A DNA stretch of 64,000 bases from an uncultured Prevotellaceae bacterium (GTDB lineage: Bacteria; Bacteroidota; Bacteroidia; Bacteroidales; Bacteroidaceae): the NCBI GenBank assembly GCA_946185485.1, contig CAMHJQ010000001.1, positions 155,135 through 219,134 of the forward strand, written 5' to 3'. The notes below the pieces were generated by a model. The model was not told the DNA's origin. It was given only the letters and a program-made list of their open reading frames with translations, and made no database searches. Shown here one piece after another: positions 52,204-60,341 of this stretch. Made by a program: the position numbers and the translations under genes. Numbering within the stretch: the stretch's first letter is position 1; every line of letters starts with the position of its first letter.

Positions 52204-53154
52204 TCAACGTTCAATCAATTGATCATAGGTCACCTCATGCTCCAGCATGTGGTTCTCCAGCATCAGCCGACTGGCCCGCTGAACCATATCCGGACGCAGC
52301 CGGAACTCACGCTTCTTCGACTCCCGGTCCACCTGCAGGCGCAGCACCTCGCGCAGCATCAGTCTCTGCATCACACGGTTGGTGGCAATGCGGTCCCTTT
52401 GGACATACTGCATCACGATGTCAAGCGTCTCCTCAGGATGAGCAGCCGCCCACTCCCAACCCTTACGGCAGGCCTGGGCAAATTTCCGGGACTGGGCACG
52501 ATGCTTCTCGTAGTAGTCACGTGTCATATAGACGCCGTCTTCCTGGACGTTATAGCCATGGTCACAGAAACGGTAGACATTCTTGTCCGTCATCTCGATG
52601 CCGGCCTGTACCAACTGGTAGTACTCGTTGTAGCTCATGGCCAACGTGGCATCAAGGGCACCAGCGACGAACAGATTGACATTCTGAGCAAAACGCACCC
52701 ATTCATAATCCAGCCCTTCCTTAATGCTCATACAGATGGCCAGCTGTCCGAAGCCCACACTCCAGATACCCACATGCGCACCTTTCTGGGTCATCGGGTC
52801 TTTTCCACGCGACGAGACGATGACCATGCCGTTGTTCATCGATGTCTGCAGGATGTTGACCAACGACATACCCTCGTCGACAATCTCCATGGCCTGACAG
52901 AGCTGTAGCGTCGTAGCCTGGCATTGGTTGTTACGCAGTCGGCTCATCGCCGGCTGCGTGGCAGACGGGTGCACAATACGTACCTTCACACCCGCCTCGC
53001 GGAAAAAGCCCTTGGCCTCAGCAACATAATAGCCGGCAAACTGAGCCTGCGCCGTCCACTGGGGCGTAAATACAATCTCATCGTTTTGTGCTCTGCCCGT
53101 CAAGGCAAGCAGGGTAAAAATCAATGTCAGAAAGACGTACTTGGTTTTATACAT
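52204..53154 (-). CDS. Periplasmic substrate-binding protein of the NMT1/ThiY/SsuA type, orphan
   Basis: The 316-residue protein has a signal peptide (MYKTKYVFLTLIFTLLALTGRA) and the two-lobe binding fold: FTPQWTAQAQFAGYYVAEAK, GFFREAGVKVRIVHP, then HVGIWSVGFGQLAICM. In thiamin-pyrimidine or sulfonate uptake systems such a protein feeds an ABC permease, but no permease or ATPase gene is nearby. Instead the next gene is a Cache-HAMP-PP2C phosphatase, so it more likely presents a ligand to that sensor. Its last codons (QLIER) and stop lie in cattcaa/cgttcaa/tcaattg, a short 7-bp array (52201-52221). Promoter at 53160-53190. Confidence 0.8.
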   Translation of the reverse strand: MYKTKYVFLTLIFTLLALTGRAQNDEIVFTPQWTAQAQFAGYYVAEAKGFFREAGVKVRIVHPSATQPAMSRLRNNQCQATTLQLCQAMEIVDEGMSLVNILQTSMNNGMVIVSSRGKDPMTQKGAHVGIWSVGFGQLAICMSIKEGLDYEWVRFAQNVNLFVAGALDATLAMSYNEYYQLVQAGIEMTDKNVYRFCDHGYNVQEDGVYMTRDYYEKHRAQSRKFAQACRKGWEWAAAHPEETLDIVMQYVQRDRIATNRVMQRLMLREVLRLQVDRESKKREFRLRPDMVQRASRLMLENHMLEHEVTYDQLIER

Positions 53155-53159
53155 GCCTG

Positions 53160-53190
53160 CAAAATTAATGTAAATATCTCAAATCACAAA
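53160..53190 (-). promoter_or_regulatory. Promoter of the binding protein-phosphatase operon
   Basis: TTTG (53187-53190), 19 bp, TAATTTTG (53160-53167) on the minus strand: full consensus, with the -7 box only 5 bp before the ATG. The transcript may then start at or near the start codon, or the start may lie further in. Confidence 0.6.
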
Positions 53191-53205
53191 ATAATCATTC
53201 GATTT

Positions 53206-53237
53206 TTTGGTCTTTTGCGTCAATTACGCTAATTTTG
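53206..53237 (+). promoter_or_regulatory. Promoter of the phytase-esterase-like gene
   Basis: TTTG (53206-53209), 20 bp, TAATTTTG (53230-53237): full consensus, 5 bp before ATG 53243. As for the divergent gene, the message would be nearly leaderless. The two promoters lie back to back and share GCAAAATTA/TAATTTTGC next to the start codons. Confidence 0.65.
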
Positions 53238-53242
53238 CAGGC

Positions 53243-54223
53243 ATGAAAAGAAGCATCCTACTAAGCATTCTCCTGCTGCTGACCTTAGGGGCAACGGCAC
53301 AACAGGCCGTACAGAACAAGCAGCGGCATTTCCCGAAGACTGTCCCACCGGGCAACTACAGCGGCATCACCTGGATGGGTGGTGATCGCTATGCCGTGGC
53401 CGACGACAAGTCGACAACGGCAGGATTCCGCGTGATGACCATCGGTATTGACAGCATCACAGGCAGCATATTAGCAGTGCGCGCCGACAGTCTCACCACC
53501 AGCCACCAGCCCAACCGCGACGAGGAGGGCCTATGCTATATGCCCCAGACGAACACCATCTTCGTCAGTGGCGAGGCCGACAAGAAGGTCATAGAATATA
53601 GGATGGACGGCCAACTGACGGGACGCTGCCTGAACATCCCCGACGTGTTCAGCGACATCTACGACAACCGAGGCATCGAGGCCCTGACCTACAATGCCAC
53701 GACGCATCGCTTCTGGACTACGACGGAGAACTCGCTGCGAAGCGACGGCAAGAAACCCAGCATCAAGCAGAAGATTGCCAACAGGCTGCGCATGCAGAGC
53801 TTCGGTGACGACCTGCAACCCAAGGAACAATACTGGTATGTGACCGACTCGCTGCGTGCCAAGGGCGAGAAAAGCAGGAGCACATTAGGTGTCAGCGGGC
53901 TGGCAGCACTGGACGACGGACGCATCGTCGTCCTGGAGCGCGAGGTGTGCAGGACGAGTAACGGCATCGGCTCCTATTCCCACGTCAAGCTCTACGTCAT
54001 CAACCCTTCACGGCAACAGCCCGGAGAACTGTTGCATAAAGAACTGCTGACGGAGTTCCACACCAAAATCAACCTGACCAGACGCAGCTTTGCCAACTTC
54101 GAAGGAATCTGTGCCGGTCCCCGACTGGCTGACGGGCGCCAGCTGCTGGTGCTCGTTGCCGACTCCCAAAACCAATACAAAGGCGTCTTCAAGGACTGGT
54201 TCAAGACGGTCGTGATGCCTTGA
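53243..54223 (+). CDS. Exported esterase-like phytase-family protein
   Basis: The 326-residue protein has a signal peptide (MKRSILLSILLLLTLGATAQ) and a beta-propeller of the 'esterase-like activity of phytase' type, with YSGITWMGGDRYAVADDKST, NRDEEGLCYMPQTNTIFVSG, RGIEALTYNATTHRFWTTTE and FANFEGICAGPRLADGRQLL. The conserved Glu in EEGL, IEAL and FEGI are family landmarks. The substrate is unknown; phosphate esters are possible. It is transcribed away from the binding-protein operon. ATG 53243 begins the signal peptide and follows the promoter. No gene follows on this strand. Confidence 0.8.
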   Translation: MKRSILLSILLLLTLGATAQQAVQNKQRHFPKTVPPGNYSGITWMGGDRYAVADDKSTTAGFRVMTIGIDSITGSILAVRADSLTTSHQPNRDEEGLCYMPQTNTIFVSGEADKKVIEYRMDGQLTGRCLNIPDVFSDIYDNRGIEALTYNATTHRFWTTTENSLRSDGKKPSIKQKIANRLRMQSFGDDLQPKEQYWYVTDSLRAKGEKSRSTLGVSGLAALDDGRIVVLEREVCRTSNGIGSYSHVKLYVINPSRQQPGELLHKELLTEFHTKINLTRRSFANFEGICAGPRLADGRQLLVLVADSQNQYKGVFKDWFKTVVMP

Positions 54224-54281
54224 TGACTAGCTGTGGGGACAGAGACCAGTCCCTTGTCACTTCATCAGTAGAACCCATGAT

Positions 54282-54365
54282 CTGAAAAACAGCCTCAGAA
54301 TTCTGAAAAACAGCCTCAGAATGAAAATTCCCAGCGTGGGAATTCTGAAAAACAGCCTCAGAATT
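54282..54365. repeat. 21-bp period repeat with a palindromic unit
   Basis: ctgaaaaacagcctcagaat occurs at 54282, 54303 and 54345, every copy in a 21-bp frame. The missing third place (54324-54344) is filled by a unit containing AATTCCCA-GCG-TGGGAATT. The region 54224-54674 has no gene; besides this it holds an inverted repeat GCGACCCGTA (54492-54501) / TACGGGTCGC (54531-54540). Confidence 0.8.
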
Positions 54366-54674
54366 TTCCTTCCGAGGCTCGTCATCTAGACTTTGATAAA
54401 GCCTTGTTCTCTATGCCTTTTAATATGGCTGTACACTTGATGGCTCTGCTGTTACCAATGTATATATATATATTGTTAAACATCAAAAAAAGCGACCCGT
54501 ACGACCCGTGCGGCTTTTCCGACTGTCGATTACGGGTCGCATAGTTGTCACGTAGAAAACCGCTAAGCTACTGATTGTCAGCAGTTCTGTCACACGGGTC
54601 ACGTTTTTCACGAATACACAGTCCCTAGTCATTCAGCCCCGTCCTGGCCATAGAACACGATTAGTAGAGAATCA

Positions 54675-54857
54675 TCACAATCTGAAGCGGTAGCCCAAGG
54701 TGACTGTAATGCACCGGTTGCGACAGTCTTCGGCATCCGCCGTCTTGTCAATCTTTGTCAGCCCAAAAAGGACACAGGGGGAGGTACCTGAGTCATAGCA
54801 GCCGTCATACCCAAGTACCTCTTCCCAGCGACTATTTTGATCTACATTCTGTCGTTC
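54675..54857 (-). pseudogene. Possible 3' relic of an outer-membrane beta-barrel protein
   Basis: The minus strand, open from the stop of the small peptide at 54858 to TGA at 54675-54677, reads SRWEEVLGYDGCYDSG, PCVLFGLTKIDK, then CRNRCITVTLGYRFRL at the end. The last strand, with alternating residues and a final aromatic/hydrophobic pair, is typical of the C-terminus of outer-membrane barrels. No start or front part is present. It may be another 3' relic at an insertion border; the assignment is tentative. Confidence 0.4.
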
Positions 54858-55001
54858 TTACTCCAAATAGTACCAAGTGTCCTCTTCCGACGTAGCGCCT
54901 TTGCTGCCCGACAACGTTTGTGGTTCACCGCTGGTCAGCAAAATACGGTGCCGCAACTGTACCACCTTCACGGTTGGCTTCTCGTATTCTTTCTTAGTCA
55001 T
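54858..55001 (-). CDS. Small peptide (47 aa) following a sorting-tail protein
   Basis: A strong GGAGG ribosome site 8 bp before ATG 55001 opens a 47-codon frame: MTKKEYEKPTVKVVQLRHRI, LLTSGEPQTLSG, ending EEDTWYYLE. It begins 18 bp after the stop of the 1105-residue surface protein. It shares its layout with the peptide at 29379-29531: basic start with M(K/T)KK..YE.P, a V.V/V.I core, a Leu-rich step then Ser-Gly, acidic end. No signal peptide. The function is unknown; a conserved partner of sorting-tail proteins is inferred. Confidence 0.65.
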   Translation of the reverse strand: MTKKEYEKPTVKVVQLRHRILLTSGEPQTLSGSKGATSEEDTWYYLE

Positions 55002-55019
55002 ATTCGCTTCCTCCTATCG

Positions 55020-58000
55020 TTATTTAATGATTACCTTCTTTCCGTTGTTCACATAGATGCCTTTCGCGCTGGGCTTGTCCTCGATGCGGCGACCGTCCAG
55101 AGAGTACCAGGCGTCCTTGTCGAAAGTCACCTCGCCCGTCTTCGTCTGCAGGCTGCCGATGGCCGTCACCTCGCCGTCGGCTCCAATCAGGCGCACCTTG
55201 ATGGTCTCAGGCAGTTCCTCGCCGGCAGCTCGGGTCATGCCGCGGGCTCCGGCGTAGTTCGCTGAGCCGTTCTTATACTTCAGGTAGCATCGCATGGGCT
55301 TGATGCGAACGTATGCGCCCACCTTCACGAACTCGCCCTGCTGGATGTCGCCAACAGCCTGAGCCGAGAAGCCATAGATGCCCGTCGGAGCCTCCGTCCA
55401 TGAAATGGTCTCGTAGGTCCCCAAGTAAGTCCAATCGCCGCTCGTGGTCGAACCTGCCGTAATGCTAGCAGGAAGCGTATACGTGCCGCTGAAATCGACG
55501 TCGCTCGTTGCCGACGGTGTGAACAGGTACGGCGTGTTAGCCTCCAGCGTTGCACCTGTGTATTCCGTCATCGTGGCGATATACTCACTGCCGCTCTTCG
55601 TAATGCCCGTAAACGTATAGAACGTGCCGACGCTCCCCTTTGCAAATGCGAACGGCAGGCACACCGTTGAGGACTTAGCCTCGGTGAACGAGCGCGAATA
55701 GGTCACCTTGCACGTCTTCCCAGCGTAAGCCGACAGAGCCGAGAGATTGTCGCCGTCAGTCAGCGTGACTGCATTGGCAAAAGTTGCAAGCATCGGCTGG
55801 TTGGTGACGGGATCTTGCACCCAGACTACCTCGCTGCGGCCAGCCTGCAAGTTGGCAGTTGTCGTGCCGTCAGCAAGCTGTTCGGTAGTTGCTGGTTCTC
55901 CTTGAGTGACACTTTGGGAACCAGGCAATGTTTGCGTGTAAAAGCTGTTAGAAACAGTTCCGCCATTACCTGAGAACGTGGCAGAATAATGTTTAGAACA
56001 ATTGAGACCGGCTGGATTAAAGAGGCAATTGTTAATATTTACGGCGCCATAATTAGATCCGACCAGTCCACCCCACCCATTGGTATTTTCCGATTCAAAT
56101 ACGCCATCGAAGATACAGTCACTGATATCGAGTGTCCCAGAATGAAACCCAACCAGTCCACCATGGTGGCCTTGTCCTAATAATGAAGCATTCAAAGTGA
56201 CACTCGACCTGCAGTTAGTGATGGTGCAAGTCTGATATGATGAACCTACTATACCACCTGTCCAATTGTAGGTTAAGGTGCTTATCGTTCCTGTCACACG
56301 CAGATTCTTAATGGTGGCTCCGTAGATACTACAGAACAATCCATAGTTATTCTTTGTAGAAGTCAAATTTACCTTTATGGTGTGGCCCTGACCATCGAAG
56401 ATTCCTTTGAAATAGGTAGAATAACCAACCACTTTCTGGTTATCGCCGAGGTCGACATCTGCCGTCATCTTGGCATTGGCCGTCGGTGTTATATCTACTA
56501 TATCGGCAAATACCCACCAGTCAGCTGATGTACCAATCAGGTAATTGCCATCTGCGTCTTGCTGAATACCTGAATAAGCCAGAGTCGGGTTGTTGGTATA
56601 ACCACCGTACTTACTTCTATAGACACGGTAGCTCTCATCGTTGGTCTGCACTGGCTTAGTATCTGAGCCGATAAGCTGTCCCCAGACCAAATCTTCACGG
56701 TCGGCTTGCAACATGTAGGCAATAGAGCCCTCGGCAAGAGTTTCATCAGTAGCTTTCGTTACACCATCAGGATAATCTACTGGGAATTGTTTTACATAGC
56801 AGTTGATGTGAGTGCCCCTAAAACCAGAACCTACTCCAGAATAGTTGAACTGTCCAATAGAGAGGCAGTTTGTAATGGTAGCGCTACCATGCTGGTGGAT
56901 GTATCCAACAAAACACCCGTTGTAGTCACTTGAGGTGGTAATGGTACCCGAGAAGAGACAGTCTTTCATAGTTAAATTGCTACTATTATCAACCAAGCCA
57001 ACAATTCCAGCGGCCTCTTGCCAGCCAGAAGAAGTGGCTCTTACAGTAAGGGAACTCCACAAGTTTTCGACAGTACACGATCCACTACATATGCCAATGG
57101 GCGCAGATTGTTCAGTAGAACTATCAATTGTACCTGCAACATGTATATTCTTTATGGTAGCATTACTAATGCGATGGAATGGTGAACTGACTGTAAAATT
57201 GATAGTTAAAGTATGGCCTTTTCCGTCAAATGTTCCCCGATAAGGAGTTGAAGTTCCTATCGTCGTCTGGACATAGCCGAGGTCAACGTCAGCCGTCATC
57301 CTGGCATTGGCCGTTGGTGTGGTTTGTACTAAAGTTGCAAATTCTATCCAATCCTGTGCAGAGCCGATGAGGTAATAGCCATCTGCGTCTTGCTGAATAC
57401 CTGAATAAGCCAGAGTCGGGTCGTTGGTGTAACCACCGTTTTTACTACTATAGACACGGTAACTCTTGTTGTCTGTCAGCACTGGCGCTAAATCCGTGCC
57501 GATAAGCTGTCCCCAGACTAAATCTTCACGGTAGTTTTGCAACTTGAAGGCAATAGAGCCGTCGGCAAGTTCGTCGGCAGTGGCTACTGTTCCTTGAGTG
57601 TTAACGCTGGTGCTCCCAGCCATTGAGGCATAGCAGTTCCTCTCAGTACTTCCACTTTGGGCGACTGCGAATGTGTTAAGTACACCGTTAATGGTAACAG
57701 AAGCTGGGATGAAGAGAGAGTTGCTGATGTTAACCGTCGCTTGATAAATAGTGCCGACTAATCCGCTCCATATAGTAGAATTATTGGGGCCGTAAAAGTT
57801 ACCGTCGAAAAGGCAGTCACTTATGTTAAGAGTAGTGCTTGTCGCACCAACCATACCGCCAATGAATATATTGCCGATATTATTGGAATTATTCAGAGTG
57901 ACACTTGACCAGCAGTTAGTAAGCGTGATTTGTTTTGAACCTCCCATATAACCGACGATTCCTCCAATTTGATTATACGATGAGTTGTCTATCGTTCCAG

Positions 58001-58337
58001 TCACATGAAGATTCTTGATGGTAGCTCCGTCTAAGGTGAGGAAGGGGCCGTAGCCGTTTTGCGTAGATTTCAGATCGACTGTTAGCGTATGTCCCTGTCC
58101 ATCGAAAGTGCCTTTATAAGTAGGAATCGTTGTCTGGTCATTGCCGAGGTTAACGTCAGCCGTCATCTTGGCATTGGCCGTTGGTGTGGTTTGTACTAAA
58201 GTTGCAAAATCCTTCCAGTCCTGCAAGGAGCCAATTTTGTAATAGCCATCGCTGCTGTCCAGGTCAAGCGCCCATGCCCCAGTGCAGCAGCAGAGCAGGG
58301 TGAGCATTGAAATCAGTAATCGTTTTGTCCTGTTCAT
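55020..58337 (-). CDS. Exported repeat protein with three GLUG-rich modules and a sorting tail
   Basis: The 1105-residue protein has a signal peptide (ending AWA) and three similar modules of about 280 residues, opening DGYYKIGSLQDW, DGYYLIGSAQDW and DGNYLIGTSADW (near 30, 317 and 592). Each continues with TFDGQGHTL-type and GGIVGY-type strands, the GLUG-type beta-helix seen in IgA-peptidase-like and adhesin proteins. The modules are also alike in DNA (for example near 56575 and 57395), suggesting recent duplication. A domain of about 250 residues and the tail WYSLDGRRIEDKPSAKGIYV then NNGKKVIIK follow. No enzyme motif. Probably a surface binding protein; its promoter carries an AraC-type operator, and a small peptide gene follows. 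Confidence 0.8.
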   Translation of the reverse strand: MNRTKRLLISMLTLLCCCTGAWALDLDSSDGYYKIGSLQDWKDFATLVQTTPTANAKMTADVNLGNDQTTIPTYKGTFDGQGHTLTVDLKSTQNGYGPFLTLDGATIKNLHVTGTIDNSSYNQIGGIVGYMGGSKQITLTNCWSSVTLNNSNNIGNIFIGGMVGATSTTLNISDCLFDGNFYGPNNSTIWSGLVGTIYQATVNISNSLFIPASVTINGVLNTFAVAQSGSTERNCYASMAGSTSVNTQGTVATADELADGSIAFKLQNYREDLVWGQLIGTDLAPVLTDNKSYRVYSSKNGGYTNDPTLAYSGIQQDADGYYLIGSAQDWIEFATLVQTTPTANARMTADVDLGYVQTTIGTSTPYRGTFDGKGHTLTINFTVSSPFHRISNATIKNIHVAGTIDSSTEQSAPIGICSGSCTVENLWSSLTVRATSSGWQEAAGIVGLVDNSSNLTMKDCLFSGTITTSSDYNGCFVGYIHQHGSATITNCLSIGQFNYSGVGSGFRGTHINCYVKQFPVDYPDGVTKATDETLAEGSIAYMLQADREDLVWGQLIGSDTKPVQTNDESYRVYRSKYGGYTNNPTLAYSGIQQDADGNYLIGTSADWWVFADIVDITPTANAKMTADVDLGDNQKVVGYSTYFKGIFDGQGHTIKVNLTSTKNNYGLFCSIYGATIKNLRVTGTISTLTYNWTGGIVGSSYQTCTITNCRSSVTLNASLLGQGHHGGLVGFHSGTLDISDCIFDGVFESENTNGWGGLVGSNYGAVNINNCLFNPAGLNCSKHYSATFSGNGGTVSNSFYTQTLPGSQSVTQGEPATTEQLADGTTTANLQAGRSEVVWVQDPVTNQPMLATFANAVTLTDGDNLSALSAYAGKTCKVTYSRSFTEAKSSTVCLPFAFAKGSVGTFYTFTGITKSGSEYIATMTEYTGATLEANTPYLFTPSATSDVDFSGTYTLPASITAGSTTSGDWTYLGTYETISWTEAPTGIYGFSAQAVGDIQQGEFVKVGAYVRIKPMRCYLKYKNGSANYAGARGMTRAAGEELPETIKVRLIGADGEVTAIGSLQTKTGEVTFDKDAWYSLDGRRIEDKPSAKGIYVNNGKKVIIK

Positions 58338-58399
58338 AATGTTATTTTTTCTCTTGTTTATTATCCGTTTGATTAATTCACATAACTTTATTTATTGCG

Positions 58400-58478
58400 C
58401 AAATATAGGCAATACCCACGAAAGAGTACTGCCAAATACGGAAAATCGACTGCCATAACGCTTTTTGGCAGTCGATTT
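58400..58478 (-). promoter_or_regulatory. AraC-type operator and promoter of the GLUG-repeat protein
   Basis: TATATTTG on the minus strand (58400-58407) is the -7 box. ACTGCCA occurs at 58428-58434, just at the -33 position, and again at 58449-58455, exactly 21 bp further up. The upstream copy is also half of a perfect 13-bp inverted repeat (58444-58456 with 58467-58479, ten-base centre). A regulator bound to the two direct repeats would touch RNA polymerase at -33. The adjacent regulator gene 58521-60275 is the likely binder. Confidence 0.62.
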
Positions 58479-58520
58479 GCGGGATAAAAGACTTTTTTCA
58501 TTCACTCTTTGGGGCAAGAT

Positions 58521-60275
58521 TCATTCACCCGTTTGGCCAAACCGCCCCAGCCATTCGGTAGTGGTCATGCCAGTAACATCCTTGAAGATGCGGAAAAACG
58601 AACGCTCGCTTGTGAAGCCTGCCTCGGTATAAGCTTCGAAGACTTTCATGTCGGGATGTAGCCGCAGGAGTTGCTGGACGTAGCTGACACGATACTCGTT
58701 GACGAACTGCGTAAAGGTCATACCACGCTTGTCTTTGATACAGTCGGTGACATAGCGGCTATTAGTACCCAGCACTTCTGCCACGTCAGCAACCTTAAGC
58801 TCGCTGTTTCGGAAAAGCTGCCGCTCGTCCATCAGCTGACAGATGCGCTCCAGCAATTCTTCATTCCCATTGTCGGTGATAAATTCATACTGTTCTTTAC
58901 GACTTTCTGTGCTGTCAGTCTGTCGGGCAGGAGGAACGACCTTGGTTTTCAGCCTGCGAACAAACAGCCATGCACCGACCAACATCACGCCACCGATGGC
59001 CAATAAGCACCACGGCAGACTGTCCGGCCAACGACTGGCAGCCGTCGTCACGTCGTCCTGACGCCCTAAGGCGATGAGCCATGCCGAAGCCGTAGGGGTG
59101 AAGTTGTCTGAGTCGTAGTCGGTTTTCGAGCTGCCGCCAATGATGGCCAGGTTGCCCTGTGGTGTAAGCGAGGGAACGTAGAAACCGCAGTCGGGAAGCG
59201 GATCGGTATAGTAGAGCGTCAAAGGAGCAGGTCGTTCGGTGTATCCGATACTGACCACGTAGAGCCGCTTGTCCTTGCCGACGCCACAGAGATAGGCTTG
59301 CTTCGCATGGCGGTCGGCCATGATGTAGCTTCTGTCATAGATGATGGGGCCAGCGCCCAACGGACTCATCATTGGTATGGGGCAGACGGTGGGTAGCAGT
59401 GTGAAGACGGTGTCTTCCACCAGCACGACGGCCACCTGACCAGCAGGCAGACCCTTCAGTTCGGGCTTTTCACGTGTACGCTCAAAGTTTCTCACAGCCA
59501 TGAGGTAAGCAAAGCGTCCCTGGGCCTCGTCTCCAATGAAACCGGCATCAGCCGTTGTGGGGGCGTTGTACGTCAGCGGTTTCCACTGCTGCAGCAACGG
59601 CACGGTGAACGGTTCGCCATGAAGGCGGTCGACGACAATCGTATCAGAAAAATGATCATGGGGGTCACGGTCACTCAAAATGAGTATATCCCCCTCTGAC
59701 GTACGGAAGAGGAAGGGAACAACCCGCTCTACGGTGACTGGCTTGACTGAAGTAAAGAATTTCCGACCGTCGAACATTTCAATACCATCGCCGGCATACC
59801 AGTTGCCGGTGATGACGACCTGACCACTATCCAACTCCATGGCCGATGCGAGCGTTCTCTTCTGATCCAGACAGCCAAAGCCCGTGAATGAGTGGTTTGT
59901 CGGATCGTACATCTCCACCCCATAGGTCTGACCCACACCCATCTCATCCTTGCTGCCTCCAGCCAACAGTACACGCCCGGAACGTAACACCAATGCCGTG
60001 CCGTGGTCGTGGATATAGGTCATCGGCAACTGATGCCATTCGCCTCCACTCAGATATTCAGCTGTGGCCGTGGGCACGAAGCCATTGGTGTGGCCACCAG
60101 CCACCATCAGTTCGCCACCGGCACAGAATACGGCGTGGCCCTCACGTGGTGTGTTCAGGTCAGGCAGGCGTTCAGGTACGACGTGTACCAGAGGGCATTG
60201 ATTACCCTCCACAGCCAAGACCGGCGCACCAGCAGCTGCCAAACAGAGCAGCAGAATGAGTCTATACAATATCAT
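58521..60275 (-). CDS. Membrane-spanning regulator: kelch-like sensor, one helix, AraC DNA-binding domain
   Basis: The 584-residue protein has a signal peptide (MILYRLILLLCLAAAGAPVLA), a kelch/galactose-oxidase-like propeller outside the membrane (about 25-405; GELMVAGGHTNG, GRVLLAGGSKDE, GNLAIIGGSSKT), a transmembrane helix (421-440) and a cytoplasmic AraC domain (about 480-580; VFEAYTEAGFTSERSFFRIF). There is no kinase or receiver part. It is likely to control the downstream GLUG protein through 21-bp-spaced repeats at 58428-58455. ATG 60275 begins the signal peptide; an in-frame ATG at 60302 lies in the rpsJ terminator and is rejected. Confidence 0.82.
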   Translation of the reverse strand: MILYRLILLLCLAAAGAPVLAVEGNQCPLVHVVPERLPDLNTPREGHAVFCAGGELMVAGGHTNGFVPTATAEYLSGGEWHQLPMTYIHDHGTALVLRSGRVLLAGGSKDEMGVGQTYGVEMYDPTNHSFTGFGCLDQKRTLASAMELDSGQVVITGNWYAGDGIEMFDGRKFFTSVKPVTVERVVPFLFRTSEGDILILSDRDPHDHFSDTIVVDRLHGEPFTVPLLQQWKPLTYNAPTTADAGFIGDEAQGRFAYLMAVRNFERTREKPELKGLPAGQVAVVLVEDTVFTLLPTVCPIPMMSPLGAGPIIYDRSYIMADRHAKQAYLCGVGKDKRLYVVSIGYTERPAPLTLYYTDPLPDCGFYVPSLTPQGNLAIIGGSSKTDYDSDNFTPTASAWLIALGRQDDVTTAASRWPDSLPWCLLAIGGVMLVGAWLFVRRLKTKVVPPARQTDSTESRKEQYEFITDNGNEELLERICQLMDERQLFRNSELKVADVAEVLGTNSRYVTDCIKDKRGMTFTQFVNEYRVSYVQQLLRLHPDMKVFEAYTEAGFTSERSFFRIFKDVTGMTTTEWLGRFGQTGE

Positions 60276-60284
60276 TGTTTCACT

Positions 60285-60314
60285 AAAAAAGCCGAAAGCC
60301 ACAAGGCTTTCGGC
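60285..60314 (-). terminator. Intrinsic terminator of rpsJ
   Basis: GCCGAAAGCC and GGCTTTCGGC form a perfect 10-bp stem (60291-60300 and 60305-60314), followed on the minus strand by six U. It lies 27 bp after the rpsJ stop and only 9 bp before the next ATG. Confidence 0.9.
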
Positions 60315-60341
60315 TTCATTCTATCCGTTGGATACAGGGTA

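Noticed and set aside
54282..54365. CRISPR array
   Set aside because: Copies abut without variable spacers, there are only three, and no cas gene is nearby.
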